A stretch of DNA of 64,000 bases from the NCBI GenBank assembly GCA_020635135.1, contig JACKAJ010000015.1, positions 1,178,001-1,242,000 of the forward strand. Reading direction: 5' to 3'. The translations under genes were made by a program, and so were the position numbers. Shown one piece after another: positions 1 to 7,338 of this stretch; positions within the stretch are counted from its first letter, which is position 1; every line of letters starts with the position of its first letter. The DNA comes from Halobacteriovoraceae bacterium. GTDB taxonomy: Bacteria; Bdellovibrionota; Bacteriovoracia; Bacteriovoracales; Bacteriovoracaceae. Below the pieces are notes generated by a model that ran no database searches, had not been told where the DNA came from, and saw only the letters and a program-made list of their open reading frames with translations.

Positions 1-679
1 AAAGGCTATCGCTCATGCCATTGATGTCGACAAATACATCGAACTTTTCACCAACAACACTGGGATCAAAGCGAACTCTATTTATCATCCCTACATCTAC
101 GGCTACTCTCCCAGTGCAAAACTTCCCTACCAGTACAATATTGAAGTGGCTAAAAAATACTTAAGCGAAGCCGGGTTTCCAGAAGGTAAGGGATTGAGCA
201 CACTCCAATTTGACACCCGAAGCAACGACAACCAATCACTCCATCGAGCGGAATTTATTAAATCCCAGTTACACCAAATTGGAATTGATATTAAAATTAC
301 GACAAATAATTTTCCGACTTTTTTGAGAAAGGCCAAAGAAGGAAAGCTACAGTTTTGGCAAGATGGTTGGACTCTCGATTATCCTGATAGTGAAAACATC
401 CTCCAACTTCTTCTCAGCACCAATCATCCTCCAGGACCTAATACAACCTATTATAACAATCCAAGCTTTGATAGCTCCTTTAGCCATCTCGCAGTCATGC
501 TCAACACTCCTGCAAAGAAAGAATTGATGGAAAATATGGAGCAAACAGTACTGGACGATGCTGCTTGGATAATGCAGTTTTATTCTCAAAAATTCGTTCT
601 CTACAACAAGCGAATTCAAAATTACTTCCCTTCCCCGGTTGTAAACAATTTTCTCAAGTATTTAGAAATCTCCAACTAA
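1..679 (+). CDS. ABC transporter substrate-binding protein, SBP_bac_5 (oligopeptide) family, 5'-truncated
   Basis: C-terminal part of a periplasmic solute-binding protein of the OppA/DppA type, which captures peptides or similar solutes for an ABC importer. The reading frame is open from base 2 and starts outside the window; the first in-frame GTG at 146 is internal. The first visible residues, KAIAHAIDVDKYIELF, match the family's conserved A-I-x-x-A-I-D-R/V segment. They are followed by the typical Y-x-P-x-x-A-K-x-x-L-x-E-A-G-F motif (about residues 40-60 of the fragment) and a D-G-W-x-x-D-Y-P-D-x-x-N motif near the middle. About 225 residues are visible of an expected 500-600. The permease and ATPase genes are not here, so the specific substrate cannot be assigned. 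Confidence 0.88.
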   Translation, partial: KAIAHAIDVDKYIELFTNNTGIKANSIYHPYIYGYSPSAKLPYQYNIEVAKKYLSEAGFPEGKGLSTLQFDTRSNDNQSLHRAEFIKSQLHQIGIDIKITTNNFPTFLRKAKEGKLQFWQDGWTLDYPDSENILQLLLSTNHPPGPNTTYYNNPSFDSSFSHLAVMLNTPAKKELMENMEQTVLDDAAWIMQFYSQKFVLYNKRIQNYFPSPVVNNFLKYLEISN

Positions 680-693
680 TTAGAATTATTCTG

Positions 694-719
694 AGGCGGA
701 AAATTTTGCCTGTTTGTTT
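694..719 (+). terminator. weak hairpin followed by T-rich stretch
   Basis: AGGC and GCCT arms with two G-U pairs and one or more A-T pairs enclose a short A/T loop, followed by GTTTGTTT, 15 nt after the stop of the substrate-binding protein gene. The stem is short, so this is only a possible rho-independent terminator. Confidence 0.3.
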
Positions 720-777
720 AGAGGGTAAAAATTTCCAATTCTATTCCGATAAAGATACTAGTTAAAAGAGGTCCTGC

Positions 778-1167
778 ATGAAAATACTCTTGATTCTATT
801 ATCCTTCATCCCAATCTTAAGTTTTGCTGAAAACTACATGATCTATAATATTTCTCAAGATTTTCCCATGGGCTATGAAAACGAAGTGCTTAAGAAAAAC
901 TTTTATATCAATATGGGAACCGAGCAAGGTCTCGCCGATGGAACAGAACTCTATGTCTATCGATTGATTTCAAGAAATAATCCCTATGCCCAAGACAAAC
1001 AAGAACGTGTCCATTACCGTGTAAAAGTAGGAACAGTTAAAGTTATTCACACCGAATCTAATCACGCAATAGCAGAAGCAACCCAAGTCTTCGCCAGTAA
1101 CTCGCCAGTCTTTTTTGAAGTTAACGCCCTGATGATTGGTGATTATGTCGATATCAAAGTCGATTAA
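778..1167 (+). CDS. small secreted protein of unknown function
   Basis: A 129-residue protein with a clear signal peptide (about residues 1-17, cleavage after S-F-A). The mature part contains an N-x-G-x-x-x-G-L-x-D-G-x-x-L-x-V-Y-R stretch, then V-K-V-G-T-V-K-V, and ends in G-D-Y-V-D-I-K-V. This pattern resembles the small beta-barrel repeats found at the C-terminus of FlgT-like and other envelope proteins, but I cannot assign a family firmly. The start is an ATG with an AGAGG ribosome-binding site eight bases upstream. The gene converges on the next one, and the two stop codons share the palindrome TTAA at 1164-1167. Confidence 0.75.
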   Translation: MKILLILLSFIPILSFAENYMIYNISQDFPMGYENEVLKKNFYINMGTEQGLADGTELYVYRLISRNNPYAQDKQERVHYRVKVGTVKVIHTESNHAIAEATQVFASNSPVFFEVNALMIGDYVDIKVD

Positions 1168-2411
1168 GGTTCATAAACACAACGAAAACCGATAAAGGAA
1201 GCAGCAGTTGAAGTACTATAATCTAAGTCGGTCCTAAAGATTCCCGCATGAATGATTCCTGACACATCGTCGTTATAATAACCACCTCTTTCGATGACGT
1301 TACCAACAAACTTTAAATAATAGAAACCCAACCCCCCTCTCTTGGGAGCCGCCAAAGCACTGTAATCACCAGAGGGACCAAAAGCAAATTTACTATCTCC
1401 AAAATCACTTGAATTTGGATTTATAGCTGGTAAGGTCGCAACAAATCCAGCAATCCCATAGTCTTCAACCCCTGTGATATCGTCGCGCACCCACTCTCTG
1501 ATGTTTCCCCCCAAATCCCAAATTTCTTCGCCATTTGAAAGAGTGTTTGTTCTTTTTTCAATATAATCAGCTTCGAGTCCAGAATTGCTACAATCTGTTT
1601 CTACATATTCTTCAGCAGCATCACATGTTTCTGCGGGCGAAGCATCGGCATGACCTGAATTGAGAAAACCAGAGCCAATCAATCCACTCGACCAATTGGA
1701 AGGTGTTAGCTCGATATTTCTCGCAATCACTTGCCATTGTGAATTCGAAATTAAATTATATTCAGGCCCAAGCCTTTGACAGGCACTAATCGCATCATCT
1801 CGAGTAATATTCCTCCAAGGCTTCCCTGCTACCTGAGAAACAGCATCATCAGTAGCCGCATCTCCAGGAAATCCCGATAAGTTACCAGCAATTTTCATTT
1901 CATATTTAGCTACACAAAATTCTTCTACTTCATAATCTTCATTCGCTGGAACTTTGATAAAATTATCTGGACAAGTAAGAGGAACATTGATTGCAGAAAC
2001 AACAAAAACTTCTTCGTCTGAACTATTCTTGGAAGTTGCAATCACTTTGAACTCATAACGTCCTGTCACATCTCCATTCTCAAAAGCATCTTTACTTAAA
2101 GTCCATTGCAGCAGTCCTGTATTTTCATCAAAAGTTAGTCCATCGATATCAGTGCAATCCACTGGACCGGCGACTATATTGTCCACTGTTAAATCATAGA
2201 TACACTGATAGCTAATAGCAGATCCTTTAGTATCTTTGTCATTATTTGTTAAATTATTTTTAAAATCTAATTCAAGAGTTTCTTTTTCTGAAACAGGGAT
2301 ATCAGTTAGTGAAGGAAGTTCAATACTTCCTAAAGCATTGACTTCAATTTGATTTTCGCAAGAAAAAAGGAGAAGTGTTGAATATGAAAAAAGCATGAAA
2401 AGTTTGGACAT
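1164..2411 (-). CDS. lipoprotein with formylglycine-generating-enzyme-like (SUMF1) domain
   Basis: A 415-residue protein with a lipoprotein-type signal (hydrophobic stretch, then L-F-S-C with the acylated Cys at position 18). Residues about 30-140 look like an Ig- or cadherin-like beta domain (F-D-E-N-T-G-L-L-x-W motif). From about residue 145 to the end is an FGE-sulfatase fold: C-P-D-N-F-I-K-V-P at its start, F-C-V-A-K-Y-E-M, W-D-L-G-G-N-I-R-E-W-V in the middle and the family's terminal G-F-R-C-V. Family members are often non-enzymatic or modify other proteins; the catalytic Cys pair of true FGE is not evident, so a structural or binding role is likelier. SD-like AGGAAA precedes the ATG, and a TATAAT hexamer lies at 2437-2442 on the minus strand. 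Confidence 0.8.
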   Translation of the reverse strand: MSKLFMLFSYSTLLLFSCENQIEVNALGSIELPSLTDIPVSEKETLELDFKNNLTNNDKDTKGSAISYQCIYDLTVDNIVAGPVDCTDIDGLTFDENTGLLQWTLSKDAFENGDVTGRYEFKVIATSKNSSDEEVFVVSAINVPLTCPDNFIKVPANEDYEVEEFCVAKYEMKIAGNLSGFPGDAATDDAVSQVAGKPWRNITRDDAISACQRLGPEYNLISNSQWQVIARNIELTPSNWSSGLIGSGFLNSGHADASPAETCDAAEEYVETDCSNSGLEADYIEKRTNTLSNGEEIWDLGGNIREWVRDDITGVEDYGIAGFVATLPAINPNSSDFGDSKFAFGPSGDYSALAAPKRGGLGFYYLKFVGNVIERGGYYNDDVSGIIHAGIFRTDLDYSTSTAASFIGFRCVYEP

Positions 2412-2595
2412 TGTTAATTTCCTACCAATTTATTGAATTATATCAATAGAGTGCTAAGACTTTGTTTTTATAGACTTATCGGCAATAATTCTAAGAGGTT
2501 AAGAAATATTAACTTTTATCAACAACCTAAAGTATGGTTTCATTTGCAAATTTAAATTGGCGAATCAGCTTTTCAGGGTTCAGGGTGCCCTTGGA

Positions 2596-2853
2596 TCAAA
2601 ACGGAATCTTAATATCTTTGAGTTTTTCGAAACGAAGAATCCGACAGTAAAGAGTTTGACCCGTGACTTTAACGCAATCGACCGTTAAAACATATTCATT
2701 GCTTTCTTCAAGGCGAGATTTTGAAAAGGCCTTAATTCTTTTAATATATTGCCCCGCGTAGCATCCTTTAAAATGCATAACATGCAGGAATCCTTCAGGA
2801 TGTTCCTGAACTTGCTCACAGAATGTCACTATGATTGCACATCGCCCTTTCAT
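2596..2853 (-). CDS. small conserved-looking hypothetical protein
   Basis: An 85-residue basic, Cys-containing protein with alternating beta-type hydrophobic pattern (A-I-I-V-T-F-C, F-L-H-V-M-H-F, Y-V-L-T-V-D-C-V-K-V) and no signal peptide or membrane segment. No family recognised. The reading frame continues open upstream to the TAA at 2911-2913 and that extension (K-K-D-H-A-L-H-L-A-L-I-G-P-D) looks coding, yet holds no ATG, GTG or TTG. The ATG at 2853 has no good Shine-Dalgarno sequence. Either an unusual start codon is used or the 5' end has decayed. Confidence 0.5.
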   Translation of the reverse strand: MKGRCAIIVTFCEQVQEHPEGFLHVMHFKGCYAGQYIKRIKAFSKSRLEESNEYVLTVDCVKVTGQTLYCRILRFEKLKDIKIPF

Positions 2854-2914
2854 ATCAGGCCCAATTAGTGCAAGATGAAGGGCGTGATCTTTTTTTCTAA
2901 CTAGCCAGAATTAC

Positions 2915-2943
2915 TTGACAAAACTTTCAGCTAATTTTAAAAA
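2915..2943 (+). promoter_or_regulatory. putative sigma-70 promoter of rpoZ
   Basis: TTGACA at 2915-2920, a 17-nt spacer, and a TAAAAA -10-like hexamer at 2938-2943, about 36 nt before the rpoZ ATG. The -35 is perfect; the -10 matches 4 of 6. Confidence 0.45.
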
Positions 2944-2979
2944 GTTCACAGCAAACCAAAAATTTATTAGGAATCCAAG

Positions 2980-3192
2980 ATGGCAAGAGTAACTATAGAA
3001 GATTGTCTCGAAAAAGTAGAAAATCGCTACGAACTAGTTCACCTTACAGCTAAACGAGTAAAGCAGCTTAAAGAGGGTGATGAAGCTCAAGTAAAAAGCA
3101 AAAACAAAGAAGTGGTCACAGCATTAAGAGAAATCGCTGCTTCTAAAGTTAAACACGCTCCTATTAGCGAATACGATTCAGAAGAATTTTAA
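2980..3192 (+). CDS. rpoZ: RNA polymerase omega subunit
   Basis: A 70-residue protein matching RpoZ over its length: it begins M-A-R-V-T-I-E-D-C-L-E-K-V-E-N-R-Y-E-L-V, followed by A-K-R-V-K-Q-L and A-L-R-E-I-A. Omega binds the beta-prime subunit and assists RNA polymerase assembly. It is a single-gene unit with its own upstream promoter-like sequence and a strong terminator 30 nt downstream, shared with the convergent lon gene. The usual partner genes gmk and spoT are not adjacent. Start: ATG after AGGAATCCAAG. Confidence 0.95.
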   Translation: MARVTIEDCLEKVENRYELVHLTAKRVKQLKEGDEAQVKSKNKEVVTALREIAASKVKHAPISEYDSEEF

Positions 3193-3220
3193 TTTAAATT
3201 CAAAATTTTATTTCATAGAT

Positions 3221-3254
3221 AAAAAGCATACCAAATTTTGGTATGCTTTTTTTT
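3221..3254. terminator. bidirectional rho-independent terminator between rpoZ and lon
   Basis: A near-perfect inverted repeat (AAAAGCATACCAAA and its complement) with T-tracts on both strands. It lies between the convergent stops of rpoZ (3192) and lon (3265) and should end transcription from both sides. Confidence 0.9.
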
Positions 3255-3264
3255 ATTCAAAAAT

Positions 3265-5862
3265 TTATTGAGATTTACTGGTAAAAGCGACTTTCAAAAC
3301 TTCATTAAAGTTTTTAACAGGGTAAAACTTCAAACCCTTACGGTGATTTTCAGGAACTTCTTTTAAGTCTTTTTGATTGGCAAAAGGAATTATGATTTCT
3401 TTGATCCCTGCTCTTTTGGCAGCCAAGACCTTCTCTTTAATTCCTCCCACTGGAAGAACTTTTCCCGTCAGACTCAACTCTCCTGTCATAGCGAGAGTAC
3501 TGCGCACTCGTTTTTTATTAGCAAGACTATAAAGAGCTAAGGCCATAGTGATCCCTGCGCTGGGCCCGTCTTTGGGAGTTGCTCCCGCTGGCAAGTGCAA
3601 ATGAATTTCATGACTCGCAAGAAAGTCTTCATCGGACTCCTTGTCTTCGTCTTTTGATGTTGTACTCGCTCGCTTAATGGCCTTTTTCCGAGTAAGTATT
3701 TCATTCTTATCTTCTTGTTGAAGAAGTAATTTTACATAACTGTAAGCAAGTGAAGCTGACTCATTCATAACATCCCCAACTTGCCCTGTAAGTTTAAACC
3801 CTTTTCCATTGAGTGGAATCGTTTCTACTTGAAGAATTTCCCCTCCATAAGCTGTCCATGCAAGTCCAGTCACAATTCCAGGAATAAAAGATTTATCGGG
3901 TAAATCAGATTGAAATCTTTGTGGTCCTAGATAATTTTCAATCTCTGCTTCAGCGGGGTTAAATTTTTTAGTCGATTTTCTTTTTCTTTTCACTTTTTCC
4001 AGAACAGCCACTCGGCACAATTTGGCAATCACTTGCTCTAAGGTTCTCACCCCTGGTTCACGAGCATAATCAGTAATGAGTTTTTTCAGTACAGTTTTTC
4101 GAAGACTAAAATCTGTTGCCTTTAAGCCGTGTTTCTTCAACTGCTTGGGAATAATCCACCTAGATGCAATGGAAATCTTTTCTTCTTGGGTGTATCCACT
4201 CAACTCAATAAGCTCCATTCTATCAAGAAGAGGCTCAGGGATTTCTCCAATATAGTTTGCAGTCGCGATGAAGAGAACTTTTGATAGATCAAAAGGAATA
4301 TCGAGGTAATTATCAATAAAAGTACGATTTTGTTCAGGATCAAGAACTTCGAGCAGTGCAGAAGCTGGATCTCCTTGAAATGATTGTCCAAGTTTATCTA
4401 TTTCATCCAACATGATGACAGGGTTATTCACCTTGACTCGCTTAAGAGCTTGAAGAAGTTTTCCAGGCATGGCCCCAACATATGTCCGACGATGCCCTTT
4501 TATTTCTGCTTCATCTCTCATCCCACCAAGGCTGAAGCGATAAAACTTTCTTCCAAGGGATTTCGCAATACTATGACCAAGGGATGTCTTCCCTACCCCT
4601 GGAGGTCCTGCAAAACAGAGAATTGTTCCATCGTAATCACTTTTCACTTTTCTTACAGCAAGAAACTCTAAAATTCTTTGTTTAGCCTTTTGAAGACCGA
4701 AGTGGTCTTTATTAAGTATTTTTTCTGCTTGATCGATATCGATTTCTTTTTCTTCAGAAACATCCCATGGAAGATCAATAATCCAGTTAAGGTATGTTCT
4801 GGTCACTGTGTATTCTGGGGAGGACTCGGGAATTGATTGCAAACGTTCAAGTTCTTCAAGAGCAGTCGCTTTCGCCTCTTGAGGCATCTTGATCTCTTCC
4901 AACGCTTGGCGAATTTTATTCACTTCTTTCGAACGATCATCTTCATCAAGGCCAAGTTCATTTCGTATAATTTTTAATTGTTCTTTGAGAAAGTACTCTC
5001 GCTGGTATTTATTAACCTTGTCGTTAACTTCATCTGTAATTTTCTTTTGGATATCAGCAACTTCTTTTTCTCTTTTTAGATAGACAAGTAACTTTGCAAA
5101 TCTCTTTTTAACAACTAACGTTTCTAAAAAGTCTTGAGCTTCGGGAACATCCAAAGAAAGAGCAAAGGCTACCAGATCAGCCAGAGCTCCAGGCGATGGA
5201 GAATTCAACATCGCAAGCTTCATTTCTTCGTTAAAATAAGGATTTATTTCACTAAGTTTTTTAACTTGATTAATAACCGATCGAGTATAAGCATCGAGCT
5301 CATCGTCGTGATTGAGAACATCGTCAAAGATTTCTGTTTTTACTTTAATTAAAGGACTTTCTGATAGAAACTCTTTGACCCGATAACGTTTTAAACCATG
5401 GACGAGTAGATTGACCGATCCATCTGGAAGTTTTAATTTTTTGACAACTTTACAAAGAACTCCGACGCGATAAATATCTTTTCCTTGAAGAGACTGACCT
5501 TCATCATCATCGTCGTCTTCATCAAAAACATTTTCTGAAAAATCGAGATCGGGATTGAAACCTTCATCTTCGTAACTGATATCTTCAACTTCACCAATGC
5601 TAACCTTGTCCTTCATTTCTTCGTAGTCAGGTTCCCCTTCACGAAACTTAATCAAGTTCAAGGCAACATACCCCACCTCGGCAACACTTTTATTCAGCTC
5701 TGGTGTAAATTTATTTTCAGAGAGGACAATCGGAGCGATCATCCCTGGAAAAATGGGGCTGTTCAGTATAGGAATAACCACAACCTCTTCGGGCATCTTC
5801 CCTTTGACAGGCGTTTCTTCACTTAGCTTAAGTGTGACTGTGTTTTTTTTTGAATTGGACAT
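3265..5862 (-). CDS. lon: ATP-dependent protease Lon
   Basis: An 865-residue AAA+ serine protease of the cytoplasm that degrades misfolded and regulatory proteins. An N-terminal substrate-binding domain (P-I-L-N-S-P-I-F-P-G-M) is followed by the AAA+ module with Walker A G-P-P-G-V-G-K-T and Walker B V-I-M-L-D-E-I-D. The C-terminal protease domain has the catalytic Ser at about 768 (P-K-D-G-P-S-A-G) and Lys at about 811 (G-G-I-K-E-K); the 43-residue spacing equals that of E. coli Lon. The protein is about 80 residues longer than E. coli Lon, mainly because of an acidic insertion at about residues 90-130 with a run of six acidic residues and a second charged insertion in the protease domain. 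ATG with SD AAGGTAAG. Five bases separate it from the upstream AMIN-like gene, so they are probably cotranscribed. Confidence 0.97.
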   Translation of the reverse strand: MSNSKKNTVTLKLSEETPVKGKMPEEVVVIPILNSPIFPGMIAPIVLSENKFTPELNKSVAEVGYVALNLIKFREGEPDYEEMKDKVSIGEVEDISYEDEGFNPDLDFSENVFDEDDDDDEGQSLQGKDIYRVGVLCKVVKKLKLPDGSVNLLVHGLKRYRVKEFLSESPLIKVKTEIFDDVLNHDDELDAYTRSVINQVKKLSEINPYFNEEMKLAMLNSPSPGALADLVAFALSLDVPEAQDFLETLVVKKRFAKLLVYLKREKEVADIQKKITDEVNDKVNKYQREYFLKEQLKIIRNELGLDEDDRSKEVNKIRQALEEIKMPQEAKATALEELERLQSIPESSPEYTVTRTYLNWIIDLPWDVSEEKEIDIDQAEKILNKDHFGLQKAKQRILEFLAVRKVKSDYDGTILCFAGPPGVGKTSLGHSIAKSLGRKFYRFSLGGMRDEAEIKGHRRTYVGAMPGKLLQALKRVKVNNPVIMLDEIDKLGQSFQGDPASALLEVLDPEQNRTFIDNYLDIPFDLSKVLFIATANYIGEIPEPLLDRMELIELSGYTQEEKISIASRWIIPKQLKKHGLKATDFSLRKTVLKKLITDYAREPGVRTLEQVIAKLCRVAVLEKVKRKRKSTKKFNPAEAEIENYLGPQRFQSDLPDKSFIPGIVTGLAWTAYGGEILQVETIPLNGKGFKLTGQVGDVMNESASLAYSYVKLLLQQEDKNEILTRKKAIKRASTTSKDEDKESDEDFLASHEIHLHLPAGATPKDGPSAGITMALALYSLANKKRVRSTLAMTGELSLTGKVLPVGGIKEKVLAAKRAGIKEIIIPFANQKDLKEVPENHRKGLKFYPVKNFNEVLKVAFTSKSQ

Positions 5863-5867
5863 CTTTC

Positions 5868-6344
5868 TTACCTTTTAACGTCAATGACGATTCGTCCTGG
5901 AGACTCGAGGTAGAAAATATCAAAACTATAAGTATTTTTGAAATTAAATTCTAAATTTACGTTTGACGCATCAAGTTCATACACATTAAGTGATGAGAGA
6001 TATTTTCCAGAAATACTTTTAGAGATATGACTAACTTTAGTATCGAGAATATCGAGATAGAGCTTCTTTTTATTCGTTGAGATGTAGCCATAGATACTTG
6101 AGATAAGTGGCGTTGTGAAATCAATAACAATTCTCTCAAAGCCTTTTTTGGGCGAAAAAAAGCTTCGCACACTTTTTATCTGAGCACCTGTCAGACTCGA
6201 CTTATAATAGAAAATTCCACGATCTGTATAAATAGAAGACTTCCTGCCTTGAAGCGTCATAATTCTTTCATCAAAGGGCTTGTTGTTAGCCAATGCCGAA
6301 AGTGAGCTTACTAATAAAAATACAACAATGGAGAATAATCGCAC
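5868..6344 (-). CDS. secreted AMIN-like domain protein
   Basis: A 158-residue protein with a signal peptide (about residues 1-19, cleavage after S-A-L-A). The remainder has the AMIN-domain rhythm: R-I-V-I-D-F in the middle, K-K-L-Y-L-D-I, and a terminal S-P-G-R-I-V-I-D-V-K-R. AMIN domains localise periplasmic proteins to the cell wall or to secretins (compare the N-terminus of PilQ in this window). No catalytic domain follows, so it may be an adaptor. Start is GTG, chosen for the strong GGAGG eight bases upstream. It lies immediately upstream of lon, an unexpected partner for an exported protein. Confidence 0.7.
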   Translation of the reverse strand: MRLFSIVVFLLVSSLSALANNKPFDERIMTLQGRKSSIYTDRGIFYYKSSLTGAQIKSVRSFFSPKKGFERIVIDFTTPLISSIYGYISTNKKKLYLDILDTKVSHISKSISGKYLSSLNVYELDASNVNLEFNFKNTYSFDIFYLESPGRIVIDVKR

Positions 6345-6458
6345 TCAATACCTCCTTCCAATCAATATACTGATATTCTAGGTAATTGAGCGTTGATAGA
6401 AAACCTTTAAGTTCATTGTTTTTAGTGTTTGAGTGAAATACTTGCCTAAATGGGACTC

Positions 6459-7232
6459 TTAATTTTCTGGGTTTTTCCAGATGATCCGAGCAGCTCCACC
6501 CAAGGCACCCAATAGAAGGACTAGCCAGAATACCGGAAAACCTTGGGGACGCATAGGAATGCCGTCTGCTTTTTCACTTCCATTTACAGAGGCAATGGCA
6601 CGACCAGCTTTTTTCTTTTCTCTATGGAGTTCTTGCTTCTGATCTTCCCAATCTAATTGATGTTCATAGTGAGACTGGAGAATAAGACTTTTTTCGAGAA
6701 AGCTCTTTTGAACAAATTGACCACGTTCCCACCAAAGAATTGGTTTATTTTTTATCTGTACTACGAGATCGTAGAATTCTTTAATTTGGACTTCTCCACC
6801 CAATAAGCTGCGTGAAATTACACTTGAAATAAGAATGGATTTTCCACCTATGTAATCGACCTTGTATTTTCCAGTTGGGTCTGGGTATACGGCCAATTTC
6901 CCCTCTAGCCTTCGGAGAAATAAGAGCACTTCCTCTCCTTGTTCGAAAACAAAAGAATCATCTACTGTTCGCACACCATCTTTGAGAGAGCCAGGAAAGT
7001 TAACAAAGACACTATTTTTCATAACTTCTTGTTCACGAATTCCAAAAGCTTCAAAGACTTTTATCTCAACTGAATTTGATTCTTCTCCATCATTCACTGC
7101 TTTGACGACTCCTCTCACGATGGCATCGGAATCAGTTATAAGTTTTCCTAATTTAGATTGAATAAGATTTCGTTCCGCTTGGATGTCTAACGATACCAGT
7201 GAAAATAGAAGAAAAATTCCGAAATACTTCAT
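6459..7232 (-). CDS. secreted, C-terminally membrane-anchored protein of unknown function
   Basis: A 257-residue protein with a signal peptide (about residues 1-19) and a C-terminal transmembrane helix at about 232-250 followed by a short basic tail, giving a periplasmic domain anchored in the inner membrane. The periplasmic part shows D-A-I-V-R-G-V-V, V-F-E-A-F-G and G-E-E-V-L-L-F-L-R-R, a pattern common in unnamed secreted bacterial proteins. Residues about 180-225 are charged and may form a helix or linker. No named family can be assigned. ATG with GAGGA about nine bases upstream. Confidence 0.7.
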   Translation of the reverse strand: MKYFGIFLLFSLVSLDIQAERNLIQSKLGKLITDSDAIVRGVVKAVNDGEESNSVEIKVFEAFGIREQEVMKNSVFVNFPGSLKDGVRTVDDSFVFEQGEEVLLFLRRLEGKLAVYPDPTGKYKVDYIGGKSILISSVISRSLLGGEVQIKEFYDLVVQIKNKPILWWERGQFVQKSFLEKSLILQSHYEHQLDWEDQKQELHREKKKAGRAIASVNGSEKADGIPMRPQGFPVFWLVLLLGALGGAARIIWKNPEN

Positions 7233-7338
7233 GCCGATAAATCCTCGAGACTGAAAAGAGGTATAACTAAGCCTCTTAAGCTCTGTTTCGGCACATAAGA
7301 ATAGAAGTTAATTACTTGAGTAAATCAGTCTTGACTAC

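Noticed and set aside
565..765. Plus-strand open frame overlapping the end of the substrate-binding protein gene
   Set aside because: Out of frame with the conserved protein for its first half, no ribosome-binding site and no recognisable protein pattern.
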